NCBI GenBank assembly: GCA_029777935.1
Contig: JAKORH010000379.1
Location: 1 to 18,260 of the forward strand
DNA length: 18,260 nucleotides
Direction of reading: 5' to 3'
Origin: Pseudomonadota bacterium
GTDB lineage: Bacteria > Pseudomonadota > Gammaproteobacteria > Burkholderiales > Burkholderiaceae
In this document: positions 1 to 7,487 of the stretch, one piece after another
How the letters are laid out: each line of letters opens with the position of its first letter
How positions within the stretch are numbered: the stretch's first letter is position 1
Program-made: the position numbers and the translations under genes
Notes under the pieces: model-generated
Databases searched by the model: none
The model's input: the letters and a program-made list of their open reading frames with translations, nothing else
Told to the model about the DNA's origin: nothing

Positions 1-2
1 AA

Positions 3-1862
3 AGAAGGATCGCGCAGTGGGAACAGGAAGCGCCGAAGCTCGCCGCCGCCGAAGCGCTGGTGCTCGAGGCGGAGGAACTCGCCGCCGGCACCCCGATCGA
101 CGATGCGCAGTTGCCCGTGCGCTGGGCCGCGCTCGATCTGGCGGCGCGCACGCCGGAGCTGACGCGGCGCTTCGAGGCCGCGCTGCTGGTGATCGAGCAG
201 CGGCGACTGGCGCAGATCCGCGCCGCGCAGCAACAGGAAAGCGCCGCGCGCCATCAACTGCATACGTTGTTGCACACGGCCGAACAGGCGTTCGCCGCGG
301 GGCAGTTGCAGGCCGCGCGCGCTGCGCTCGACGAGACGCGCGCGCTGAAGGCCGTCGCCGGCACGTTGCCCAAGCCGACCGTGCAGCGACTGAGCCGCGC
401 GGTGCAGCAGCTGGTCGAGCTCGAGCGCTGGGAGAAGTTCGGCCAGCAAAGCGCGCGCATGCAGCTCATCGAGCGCGCCGAAGCGCTGGCGAACACAACG
501 CAGGTCGCGGCCGCGCAGGCGCGCGAGGTGCAGGCGCTGCGCGCCGAGTGGAAGAAGCTCGACGAGCAGTACGCGGGCGTCCCGAAGGCGCTGTGGGAGC
601 GCTTCGACGCGGCGTGCGAGAAGGCGTATGCGCCGGCGGCGCGCCACTTCGCCGAGCAGGCCGCGCAGCACAAGCAGGCGCGCAAGCAACGCGACGATTT
701 CATCGCCGCGGCTGCGGCGCACGCCCCGACCCTGCTCGCCGGGCCGCTCGATGCGCGCGCGATCGAGCGCTGGCTGCGTGACACCGACGCGACATGGCAC
801 GGACCGACGCTCGGCAGCGTCGAGCCTGGCGCGTGGAAGAAGCTCGACGCGAAGATGAAGGCAGCGCTGGCGCCGCTGCGCGAGGCGCTGGCCGGGTACC
901 GCCAGCAGGCGAAGGCGGAACGGCAGGCGCTGATCGCCGCGGCCGAGGCGCTGGCGCCGAAGGCACTCGAGCGCGACACGCCCGCGCAGGTCAAGGAACT
1001 GCAGGCGCGCTGGCAGGCGCAGGCGAAGCAGATGCCGCTGGCGCCGCGCGACGAACAGAAGCTGTGGGAGCAGTTCCGCGCGGCGTGCAATGCGGTGTTC
1101 GACGCGCGCAAGAACGTGCGCAAGGAGGCTGACCAGCGCAGGCACGAGCAGGGGCGAGCGTTCGAGGCGCTGGCCGAGCAGCTCGAGCAACTCGCCCGTT
1201 CGGGCGCCGACGAGGCGCAGGTGCGCCGCGTGCGCCACGAACTGCAGGAGCAGTGGACCAAGGCGGTCGAGCAGCATGGCCCGCCGCCGCCGGCGCTCGA
1301 CGCGCGCTTCCGCGCCGCGCGCGCTCAGGTGCGGACCGTGCTGTCGGCCGGCGCGCGCAGGCAGGAGGCCGCGGTGTGGCGCGCGCTGCTCGCCAGGGAG
1401 AGCCTGTGCGCCGAGCTCGACGCCCTGGTGCTGGCGAATGACGCCGGCGCGGCGGCAATCGAGTCGGTCCGCGCGCGATGGGATCGAGAGCCGCCGTTGC
1501 CCGCGCCACTGGAGCAGAAGCTCGCCGCGCGCCGGGACGCGGCGCTGCAGGCGCTCGCCACGCTCGCCGAGGAGTACGTGCGCGAGGACTACCTGGCACT
1601 GATCGACGAAGCCGCGCCGGTGCGGCGCGATACGCTGCTCGAGCTGGAGCTGATGCTCCATCTCGACAGTCCCGCGGACCTGCAGCCGCAGCGGCTCGCG
1701 GTGCAGGTCAAGCAACTGCGCAGCCGACTGAAACGCGGCACGGACGACACCGCCTCGGCCTTCGACCTGTTGCTCGACTGGTGCGCGCGCCCCGGCGTGG
1801 CCGACGCGCGCGACCGCGAACGTTGCGAGCGCATCGTCGCCGCGCTCGAGCGCAAACGCTGA
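3..1862 (+). CDS. DUF349 domain-containing coiled-coil protein (5' end outside window)
   Basis: The reading frame is open from the left edge, so the GTG at 60 is probably internal and the true start lies upstream. The visible part is about 619 residues, mostly charged helix rich in Ala, Arg, Glu and Gln. It contains repeated modules of the DUF349 type, with the pattern L-x-x-x-W-K-x-L followed by a Trp/Phe/Cys segment. Counted from the GTG at 60, these lie near residues 160-205 (RAEWKKLDEQYAG...LWERFDAACEKAY), 309-350 (QARWQAQAKQ...LWEQFRAACNAVF) and, more weakly, 380-425 (HELQEQWTKAVEQHG). There is no signal peptide or membrane segment in the visible part, so it is probably cytoplasmic. The biochemical role of DUF349 proteins is not established, and none is assigned here. 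tyrB follows 23 bp downstream on the same strand and may be co-transcribed. Confidence 0.85.
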   Translation, partial: RRIAQWEQEAPKLAAAEALVLEAEELAAGTPIDDAQLPVRWAALDLAARTPELTRRFEAALLVIEQRRLAQIRAAQQQESAARHQLHTLLHTAEQAFAAGQLQAARAALDETRALKAVAGTLPKPTVQRLSRAVQQLVELERWEKFGQQSARMQLIERAEALANTTQVAAAQAREVQALRAEWKKLDEQYAGVPKALWERFDAACEKAYAPAARHFAEQAAQHKQARKQRDDFIAAAAAHAPTLLAGPLDARAIERWLRDTDATWHGPTLGSVEPGAWKKLDAKMKAALAPLREALAGYRQQAKAERQALIAAAEALAPKALERDTPAQVKELQARWQAQAKQMPLAPRDEQKLWEQFRAACNAVFDARKNVRKEADQRRHEQGRAFEALAEQLEQLARSGADEAQVRRVRHELQEQWTKAVEQHGPPPPALDARFRAARAQVRTVLSAGARRQEAAVWRALLARESLCAELDALVLANDAGAAAIESVRARWDREPPLPAPLEQKLAARRDAALQALATLAEEYVREDYLALIDEAAPVRRDTLLELELMLHLDSPADLQPQRLAVQVKQLRSRLKRGTDDTASAFDLLLDWCARPGVADARDRERCERIVAALERKR

Positions 1863-1885
1863 AGCAATCACCACGGAGAACCGCC

Positions 1886-3082
1886 ATGTTCCAGCATCTC
1901 GAACGCTACGCCGGCGACCCGATCCTGAGCCTGAACGAGGCGTTCCAGAAGGATGCGCGGCCGCACAAGATCAACTTGTCGATCGGCATCTACTTCGACG
2001 ATCAGGGGCGCATCCCGGTGCTGGCCTGCGTGCGCGAGGCCGAGGCGCGCTTGGCGGCCGAGAACGCGCCCAAGCCCTATCTGCCGATCGAGGGGATGCC
2101 GGCCGCGCGCGCGGCCGTGCAGACGCTGCTCTTCGGCGCTGGCAGCGAAACGGTCAAGAGCGGCCGCGTGACCACACTACAGACGGTGGGATCGAGCGGC
2201 GGGCTGAAGGTCGGAGCGGATTTCCTGCGGCGCTGGTTTCCGAAGTCGGAACTGTGGATGAGCGATCCGTCGTGGGACAACCATCGGGCGGTGTTCGAGG
2301 GCTCCGGGCTCACCGTGCACACCTATCCGTACTACGACGCTGCCAGCGGCGGGTTGCGCTTCGACGCGATGCTGGAGACGCTCGACCGGTTGCCGTCGAA
2401 GAGCATCGTGCTGCTGCACGCCTGCTGCCATAACCCGACCGGCGTCGACCTGACGCGCGAGCAATGGCAGCGCCTGATCCCGGTGCTCGAGCGGCGCGAG
2501 CTGCTGCCGTTCCTCGACATGGCCTACCAGGGCTACGGCGACGGGATCGAAGAAGACGCGGTCGCGGTGCGCGCGCTGGCCGGTTCCGGGCTGCCCTTCC
2601 TCGTGACCAACTCGTTTTCCAAGAGCATGAGCGTGTACGGCGAGCGTGCCGGCGCGCTGAGCGTGGTGTGCGGGGACGCGGCCGAGGCCGAACTCGTGCT
2701 CGGGCAGCTCAAGTTCACCGTCCGGCGCAACTACTCGAGCCCGCCCATCCACGCCGGCGGCATCGTCGCGCACGTGCTCGGCGACCCGAAGCTGCGCGCG
2801 GCGTGGCAAGCCGACGTCGACGCGATGCGCGGCCGCATCCAGGCGATGCGCCGGCGCGTGCACGACGTGCTCGCCAGCCGCGTGCCGGGGCGCGACTTCG
2901 GCTACTTCCTGACCCAGCGCGGCATGTTCAGCTACACGGGTCTTTCGGCCGCGCAGGTCGACCGGCTGCGCGAGGAGTTCGCCGTGTATCTGGTGCGCTC
3001 CGGCCGCGCGTGCGTGGCGGGGCTGAACAGCGGCAACGTCGAGCGCGCAGCCGAAGCCTTCGCCGCGGTGCTGAAAGCGTGA
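1886..3082 (+). CDS. tyrB: Aromatic amino acid aminotransferase (TyrB-type, PLP, fold type I)
   Basis: This 398-residue protein has the normal length for class I aspartate/aromatic aminotransferases. It would transfer the amino group between aromatic amino acids or aspartate and 2-oxoglutarate in the cytoplasm. Seen in the sequence are the N-terminal MFQHLERYAGDPIL...LSIGIY segment, the CHNPTG motif (Asn183), DMAYQGYG (Asp211, Tyr214), the PLP lysine in NSFSKSMSVYGERAG (Lys246, with Arg254 as phosphate ligand) and the carboxylate-binding Arg374 in RSGRACVAGLN. The ATG at 1886 is chosen because the family N-terminus begins there and a GGAGAA ribosome-binding sequence lies just upstream; the frame itself is open much further left. 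Aromatic versus aspartate preference cannot be settled from sequence alone. The stop codon directly abuts that of the convergent exporter gene. Confidence 0.93.
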   Translation: MFQHLERYAGDPILSLNEAFQKDARPHKINLSIGIYFDDQGRIPVLACVREAEARLAAENAPKPYLPIEGMPAARAAVQTLLFGAGSETVKSGRVTTLQTVGSSGGLKVGADFLRRWFPKSELWMSDPSWDNHRAVFEGSGLTVHTYPYYDAASGGLRFDAMLETLDRLPSKSIVLLHACCHNPTGVDLTREQWQRLIPVLERRELLPFLDMAYQGYGDGIEEDAVAVRALAGSGLPFLVTNSFSKSMSVYGERAGALSVVCGDAAEAELVLGQLKFTVRRNYSSPPIHAGGIVAHVLGDPKLRAAWQADVDAMRGRIQAMRRRVHDVLASRVPGRDFGYFLTQRGMFSYTGLSAAQVDRLREEFAVYLVRSGRACVAGLNSGNVERAAEAFAAVLKA

Positions 3083-3970
3083 TCAGCGCCGGCGCAGGTT
3101 GACCAGCGCGATGCCCGCGCCGACGCCGAGCGCGGCGAGCACGAAGCGCGCCGACAGCGATTCGCCCAGCAGCAGCACGCCGAACGCCACGCCGAACAGC
3201 GGCGCGAGGAACGAGAACACCGCCAGGCGCGCCGCGAGGTATTTCGTCAGCAGCCAGAACCACGCGAGGTAGCTGGCGAACGCGACCACCACGCTCTGGA
3301 ACAACAGACTCGCGAGCACCAGCGGGCTCGCGTGCATCACGCCCGGCTCGCCGATCGCGGCCGAGCCGATCGCCAGCAGCAGCGCCGACACCGCGAGCTG
3401 GTACAGCAGCGTCTTCTCCGCGCGCACGGGCGCGAGCCGCGTGGCACGTATCAGCACCGTGGTGGCGGCCCAAAGCGCCGCGGCGATCACGCCGCACAGG
3501 TCGCCGATCACGGTGCTGCGCGCCTGCGTGGTGAAGCCGTCGGCAAAGGCCAGCGCCAGCCCCGCGAACGCGAGCAGCACGCCGGCCCACTGGCCGCCGC
3601 TCAGCCGCTCGCCCGGAACGAGCCCGGCCAGTCCGAGCGCAGTGAGGATCGGCGCCAGGTAGACGAACACGACCATGCGCGAAGCGGCGGTGTAGTTCAG
3701 GCCGAGGTAGATCAGGAAGAACTCGCCGGCGAACAGCACGCCGGCCGCGAGCCCCGGCATCAACGTGCGGTCGCGCTCGAACAGCGGAATCGCGCGTGCG
3801 CGCGCCCACGCCAGCAGCAGCGCGGTGGCGACCGCCGAACGAATCGCCGCCTGCGCCACCGGAGACACGCCCGGCAGCGCGACCTTGATCGCGACCTGCT
3901 GCAGGCCCCACAGCAGCGTGAGAGCGAGCATCAGGCCGAAGGCGGTGGCGTCGGGCGGTCGGCGTTCCAT
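3083..3970 (-). CDS. EamA/DMT-family inner-membrane transporter
   Basis: This 295-residue, very hydrophobic protein matches the drug/metabolite transporter plan of two EamA repeats with about ten membrane helices. Repeat one spans roughly residues 10-145 and contains the VYLAPILTALG segment; repeat two spans roughly 155-293 and contains the hallmark FLAPLFGVAFGVLLLGE. Such proteins export small metabolites or amino acids, but the substrate cannot be read from sequence. The ATG at 3970 is the first good start and begins MERRPPDATAFG just before the first helix. No clear ribosome-binding sequence precedes it. Its TGA stop (complement of 3083-3085) touches the tyrB stop, so the two genes converge without spacer. 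Its 5' end faces the PNPOx-like gene across a 109-bp divergent gap. Confidence 0.88.
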   Translation of the reverse strand: MERRPPDATAFGLMLALTLLWGLQQVAIKVALPGVSPVAQAAIRSAVATALLLAWARARAIPLFERDRTLMPGLAAGVLFAGEFFLIYLGLNYTAASRMVVFVYLAPILTALGLAGLVPGERLSGGQWAGVLLAFAGLALAFADGFTTQARSTVIGDLCGVIAAALWAATTVLIRATRLAPVRAEKTLLYQLAVSALLLAIGSAAIGEPGVMHASPLVLASLLFQSVVVAFASYLAWFWLLTKYLAARLAVFSFLAPLFGVAFGVLLLGESLSARFVLAALGVGAGIALVNLRRR

Positions 3971-4079
3971 GGGTCAGTGCGGCGCGGCCGGCATCATTTC
4001 ACGGATTCTCGATCGACGGCCGCCGGACAGCGGCGTTACGATGCCCCGCTCCCGCCCGCACGTACCGTGCGACGCTGCC

Positions 4080-4562
4080 ATGAGCTATACCCTCGACGAA
4101 CGACGCGCCGCCTTCATCTCGCTGCCCCACGCTTCGATCGTGATCGCGGCGCGCGACGCGAACAACGTGCCGTCGCTGTTCAAGGCGGCGGCTTGCCGCG
4201 TCAGCGCAGATCGCCGGCGCGTGATCCTCTTCGTCGATCAGCAGCTTGGGGCAAACGTGCTGCGCGACCTGCGCGCAGGCAGCCCGATTGCGGCCGTGTT
4301 CTCCGAACCGGCCACGCACCGCACTATCCAGCTCAAGGGCGAGTACGCCGAGATCGGCCCCGCGACGCCGGCCGATCGCGAATACGCGCGCGAACGCCTC
4401 GAAAGCGTGGTCGTGCACATCGCCGCGCTCGACTACCCCGAGGCCGGCATCCGATGCTTCTTCCATTTCGCGCCTGAGCAACTGGTGTCGGTGTCGTTCA
4501 CGCCGACGGCGGCGTTCGAGCAGACGCCCGGCCCCAGCGCCGGCGCGCGGCTGCAGCGATGA
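4080..4562 (+). CDS. Small pyridoxamine 5'-phosphate oxidase-like (flavin/heme-binding split-barrel) protein
   Basis: This 160-residue protein begins MSYTLDERRAAFISLPHASIVIAARD and continues with a V-P-S-L-F-K-A-A segment and strand-rich stretches (RRVILFVDQQ, SPIAAVFSEPATHRTIQLKGEY). That layout fits the split beta-barrel of PNPOx-related proteins. The C-terminal FHFAPEQLVSVSFTP stretch is also consistent with the family. A ligand (FMN, F420 or heme) cannot be assigned. The ATG at 4080 matches the family N-terminus; an in-frame ATG at 4041 would add 13 Pro/Arg-rich residues. A TACGAT sequence close to 4041 could be a -10 box, which would favour 4080. It overlaps the next gene by four bases (ATGA), indicating translational coupling with a larger protein that carries the same fold at its N-terminus. 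Confidence 0.75.
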   Translation: MSYTLDERRAAFISLPHASIVIAARDANNVPSLFKAAACRVSADRRRVILFVDQQLGANVLRDLRAGSPIAAVFSEPATHRTIQLKGEYAEIGPATPADREYARERLESVVVHIAALDYPEAGIRCFFHFAPEQLVSVSFTPTAAFEQTPGPSAGARLQR

Positions 4563-5920
4563 GCCCTGGGATTGCCAACCCGCTGGAGTCGGTGCGCGGC
4601 TGCCTGGAGGGGCTGATCCCCTCGCAGATCGCCAGCTGCAGCGCCGACGGCACGCCGAACGTGACGTACGTGTCACAACTGCACTACGTCGATCGCGAGC
4701 ACGTGGCGCTGACCTACCAGTTCTTCAACAAGACGCGCGAGAACATCCTCGCCAATCCGTACGTGACGGCGCTGGTGGGCGACGCCAGAATCGGCCGGCG
4801 CTACCTGCTGCGGCTGCAGTACCTGCGCACCGAAGAGAGCGGCCCGACCTTCGAAAGCATGAAGGCGCGGCTGGCCGGCATCGCGTCGCACTCCGGCATG
4901 ACCGGTGTGTTCCGTTTGCGCGGCGCCGACATCTATCGCGTGCTCGGCGTCGACGCGGTCGATGGACCATGCCTGCCGCCGCGGCCGCGGCGCTACCAGG
5001 CGATGTCGGCGGTGCGCCAGATTGCGCAGCGGATCGCCGGTGCCTGCGAACTCGGCGTGCTGCTGGACGACGCGCTCGCCGCGCTCGATGAGCACCTGGA
5101 CATCCGCCATGCGAAAGTGCTGATGCTCGAGGCCGGCAAGAGACAGCCGCCGCGCCTGTACACGGTGGCGTCGCGCGGCTACCAGACCTCGGGCGTCGGA
5201 TCGGAAATCCCGCTCGGTCAGGGCGTGATCGGTGTGGCGGCCGAGCAGCGCACGCCGATCCGCATCATGCACTTCACCGCCGAATACACGTACAGCCGCG
5301 CGGCACGCGCGCAGTGGATCGCATGCGGCGCGGCCGACCAGCTCGAGACGGAGATCCCGCTGCCGGGACTGGCGGAGCCGCACAGCCAGCTCGCGGTGCC
5401 GATCGTGCTCGGCAGCCGCGTGGTCGGCGTGCTGTACGTCGAGAGCGAGGAATCGGCGCGCTTCGACCACGAGGACGAGGACGCGCTGCTCGCGGTGGCC
5501 ACGCATCTGGGCGCGACGATCGCCGCCCTGCAGACCGCCGCCGACGCGAGCGACGAAGCGCCCGCCGCCGCCACGGGCAGCGAATCCGCGACCGGCGAGC
5601 CGATCGTAATCCGGCACTTCGCCGCCAACGACAGCGTGTTCGTCGACGACGAATACCTGATCAAGGGCGTCGCCGGCGCGATCCTGTGGAAGCTCGTGCG
5701 CGAGCACGCGGCCGGCCGCCGCTCGGAGTTCACCAACCGCGAGTTGCGGCTCGACCCGTCGCTGCGGCTGCCCGATATCAGCGACAACCTCGAGGCGCGC
5801 CTGATCCTGCTGGCGCGCCGCCTCGAGGAGCGCGTGCCGGCGCTGCGCATCGTGAAGACCGGGCGCGGGCGCTTCCGGCTCGACGTTGCGCGCCCGCTGC
5901 GGCTGGCCGATTCCGCCTGA
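4559..5920 (+). CDS. PNPOx-like / GAF / winged-helix-like three-part sensor protein
   Basis: This 453-residue soluble protein has three regions. Residues about 10-135 resemble a PNPOx-type split barrel (IPSQIASCSADGTPNVTYVS...FFNKTRENILANPYVTALV). Residues about 155-325 are a GAF domain (YTVASRGY, IPLGQGVIGVAAEQRTPIRI, SQLAVPIVLGSRVVGVLYVES, FDHEDEDALLAVATHLG). An Ala/Ser-rich linker leads to residues about 348-449 (VFVDDEYLIKGVAGAILWKL...EFTNREL...RLILLARRLEE...IVKTGRGRFRLDV). The last region looks like a winged helix, with a recognition-helix-like segment followed by a beta hairpin with GRGRFRL. A plausible reading is a cytoplasmic sensor with a DNA- or protein-binding output, but neither ligand nor target is visible. 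The start is fixed by ATGA overlap with the preceding gene. The stop sits in a small hairpin next to the convergent cytochrome gene. Confidence 0.82.
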   Translation: MSPGIANPLESVRGCLEGLIPSQIASCSADGTPNVTYVSQLHYVDREHVALTYQFFNKTRENILANPYVTALVGDARIGRRYLLRLQYLRTEESGPTFESMKARLAGIASHSGMTGVFRLRGADIYRVLGVDAVDGPCLPPRPRRYQAMSAVRQIAQRIAGACELGVLLDDALAALDEHLDIRHAKVLMLEAGKRQPPRLYTVASRGYQTSGVGSEIPLGQGVIGVAAEQRTPIRIMHFTAEYTYSRAARAQWIACGAADQLETEIPLPGLAEPHSQLAVPIVLGSRVVGVLYVESEESARFDHEDEDALLAVATHLGATIAALQTAADASDEAPAAATGSESATGEPIVIRHFAANDSVFVDDEYLIKGVAGAILWKLVREHAAGRRSEFTNRELRLDPSLRLPDISDNLEARLILLARRLEERVPALRIVKTGRGRFRLDVARPLRLADSA

Positions 5921-5927
5921 TACAGGC
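5915..5927. other. Small hairpin at convergent gene ends
   Basis: GCCTG and CAGGC form a five-base-pair stem around an ATA loop that contains part of the TGA stop of the GAF protein gene. It lies between that gene and the cytochrome stop at 5929-5931. It is too short and lacks a T tract, so it may be at most a weak mRNA end signal and could be chance. Confidence 0.25.
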
Positions 5928-5928
5928 T

Positions 5929-6426
5929 CTATTGCGGCGGCGCCGGGAATCGAACCGACGGCCCCTTCGGCGGCCGGCCCGGCGGCAAGTACGCGGGCGC
6001 GGGCGCGCCGGCCACGCCGAGGCTCGTGACGAAGCGATAGAACGAGCGCCGGTCGGTGTCGCTCATGTCGCGCAGCGCGAACCACGGCATCGGCGGGCGC
6101 AGCCTGGCGGTTCGCGCGAACTTCACCCACTCGTCTTCGGTCATCCTGGCCATGAACAGGCGCAGGTTCGACGGGTAGGTCGTGCCCCACGGCCCGCTCC
6201 AGCCGAGCGCGTCGCCCTGCAGCCACTCGGATTCCGGCACCTCGCCGCCGCTCGCCGCGTAGCCCGCCGTGTGGCAATCGTTGCAGCCGGCGATCCTGGC
6301 GACGTAGCGCCCGCGCTCCACGCTCGGATGGTTCGCCTGCGCGAACGACGGCCCGGCGGCCAGCGCGATCGCGATCAGCGCCACGCACCACAATGCCAGT
6401 TCCGACCAGTGAATCCGCTTCAGCAT
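5929..6426 (-). CDS. Small exported c-type cytochrome
   Basis: This 165-residue protein has an N-terminal signal sequence (MLKRIHWSEL, a hydrophobic core ALWCVALIAIALAAG, then SFAQA with a likely AxA-type cleavage). One heme-attachment motif CNDCH follows at Cys48-Cys51-His52. The mature protein would be periplasmic and carry one heme c; Met113 in RPPMPWFALRDMSD is a candidate distal ligand. The tail is Pro-rich (PPGRPPKGP). It probably carries electrons, but no partner is identified. The start at 6426 is preferred because an AGGAGA ribosome-binding sequence precedes it and the signal peptide begins there. An ATG at 6453 overlaps the hemerythrin stop as ATGA and would add nine residues, so that start is also possible. 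It is the downstream member of a two-gene unit with the hemerythrin protein. Confidence 0.85.
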   Translation of the reverse strand: MLKRIHWSELALWCVALIAIALAAGPSFAQANHPSVERGRYVARIAGCNDCHTAGYAASGGEVPESEWLQGDALGWSGPWGTTYPSNLRLFMARMTEDEWVKFARTARLRPPMPWFALRDMSDTDRRSFYRFVTSLGVAGAPAPAYLPPGRPPKGPSVRFPAPPQ

Positions 6427-6449
6427 TTTCCGTTCTCCTGTCCTGTCGT

Positions 6450-7133
6450 TCATGCCGCGGCCGGCAGCGGCGCCAGTGCGCGCACCAGCTTGTCCCAGTC
6501 GCGCGCGGCCAGATGCGGCCGCACGAACTCGAGCACGCGACCGAAGACCTCGGCCGGCGCCTTGCGCTGCATCTCGCCGAGCACGGTCGCGCGCTCGAGA
6601 GGCGCGACGTTCGGAACCATCCAGCGCACCACTTCCGCCATCAGCGCCGGATCGACCGACGCGAGCAGCGCGTCGTGGATCGCGTGCAGTTCCTCGTCGC
6701 TGTATGCCGCCCACAGCGCGGCGTTCAGCTCGGTCTCTTCCATGTGCATGTGCTCGAAGTTCCCGGCCACGAACAGCGCCAGCGCGCGATACAGGCGCTG
6801 CGCTTCGCCGCCGCGCGCCGGCGCCGGCGCCGCTTCAATGCGCGCGACCAGTTGCTCCAGCGCCGCGATCGACTCCTCGTGCTCCGCGTGATCGTGCGCG
6901 GCGGCCGCACTCGACCCCGGCCGGCGCGCCTCGAGCGCGCGGTGCAGGAACTCGTTCTCCTTCTCGAGGTGCGTGCGCGCGAACGCGAGCAGCGTGCGCA
7001 CGCGCGCGAGGACGGCATCGGTCTCGCCCGCGTCCAGCGGGTCCATGCGTCCGACGGCGGTCAGCGTATCGGTCATGATGGCGCGCAGCGCCTTGTGGAT
7101 CAGTACGTAGTTGTCGAGGCGGGGCAGCGTCAC
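6450..7133 (-). CDS. Hemerythrin HHE-domain protein
   Basis: This 227-residue helical protein shows the ligand pattern of hemerythrin-like HHE domains: His13 (VLIHKAL), His55/Glu59 (FARTHLEKENEF), His82/Glu86 (HDHAEHEES) and His128/Glu132 (NFEHMHMEET). These would hold a non-heme di-iron centre that binds oxygen, NO or iron-related species. The domain occupies roughly residues 8-145. The remaining helical tail (ALMAEVVRWMVPNV...FEFVRPHLAARDW-like) is typical of stand-alone HHE proteins. There is no signal peptide, so it is cytoplasmic. Translation starts at a GTG with a GGAGG sequence about seven bases upstream. The stop overlaps a possible ATG of the cytochrome gene, so the two are likely co-expressed. 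A role in gas sensing, oxygen buffering or iron-sulfur repair is possible but not shown. Confidence 0.85.
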   Translation of the reverse strand: MTLPRLDNYVLIHKALRAIMTDTLTAVGRMDPLDAGETDAVLARVRTLLAFARTHLEKENEFLHRALEARRPGSSAAAAHDHAEHEESIAALEQLVARIEAAPAPARGGEAQRLYRALALFVAGNFEHMHMEETELNAALWAAYSDEELHAIHDALLASVDPALMAEVVRWMVPNVAPLERATVLGEMQRKAPAEVFGRVLEFVRPHLAARDWDKLVRALAPLPAAA

Positions 7134-7279
7134 GGGTTTCCTCCAGGAGGCGTTCGATGATTTCGAAGGCCCGCAGCGTAGGGATTCGCGCGCCGGTGCG
7201 CCGCTAAATGTTCGCTAAGGATTCCCTAAGAACTTCATAACGCGATTGCCTGTGTGAAAATCCGCATTTCAGTTGAAAC
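7134..7279. promoter_or_regulatory. Divergent intergenic control region with phased CTAA repeats
   Basis: This 146-bp gap separates the hemerythrin/cytochrome unit (minus) from the DUF1289-led gene string (plus), so it must hold promoters for both unless either unit is read from elsewhere. The segment 7201-7260 is clearly more A/T-rich than its surroundings. It contains CTAA three times at 11-bp steps (7204, 7215, 7226), followed by TTCATAACG. TCATAA near 7235 is a candidate -10 box for the + strand, with a weak TTCGCT at 7211 as -35. None of these boxes is strong. The hemerythrin ribosome-binding sequence lies at about 7140-7145 on the minus strand. Confidence 0.45.
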
Positions 7280-7483
7280 ATGCCGATGTCCTCCGCCGCG
7301 CCGCCGTCCGCCGCCGACCCGGTGGCCTCGCCCTGCATCTCCGTGTGCCGCATGAACCCCGCGACCGGATACTGCGAAGGCTGCCTGCGCACGATCGACG
7401 AGATCGCGCGCTGGACGCTCTACTCCAGCGAAGAAAAGCGCGCAGTGCTGGCGCAACTGGCGCAGCGCCGCGCGGCCGCGTGA
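7280..7483 (+). CDS. DUF1289 family small cysteine-rich protein
   Basis: This 67-residue protein shows the DUF1289 signature: SPCISVCRMNPATGYCEGCLRTIDEIARW, with Cys19, Cys23, Cys32 and Cys35 in two C-x(2-3)-C pairs, then a conserved Trp and a basic/acidic helix. The cysteines suggest a zinc or iron-sulfur site; the family's function is unknown. The ATG at 7280 is chosen because the family region starts soon after it, with about 18 preceding Ala/Pro-rich residues. It is the first gene of a seven-gene + strand string, four bases upstream of the HCCA-isomerase-like gene. Overlapping frames in this region are open only because of the high GC content. Confidence 0.85.
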   Translation: MPMSSAAPPSAADPVASPCISVCRMNPATGYCEGCLRTIDEIARWTLYSSEEKRAVLAQLAQRRAAA

Positions 7484-7487
7484 AGCG

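Noticed and set aside
254..1261. A minus-strand frame rich in Ser and Cys opposite the DUF349 gene.
   Set aside because: The Ser/Cys/Ala composition is the usual complement of Ala/Glu/Arg-rich coiled coil codons; no signal or domain is seen.
3332..4477. A 381-codon + frame across the exporter gene and the PNPOx-like gene.
   Set aside because: It is opposite the EamA frame and out of frame with the PNPOx-like protein; its composition is Arg/Gln-rich without domains.
4673..6391. A 572-codon open frame on the minus strand opposite the GAF protein and part of the cytochrome.
   Set aside because: It runs across two real genes, is low in hydrophobic residues with Arg/Ala/His repeats, and shows no motif; it is a GC-rich shadow frame.
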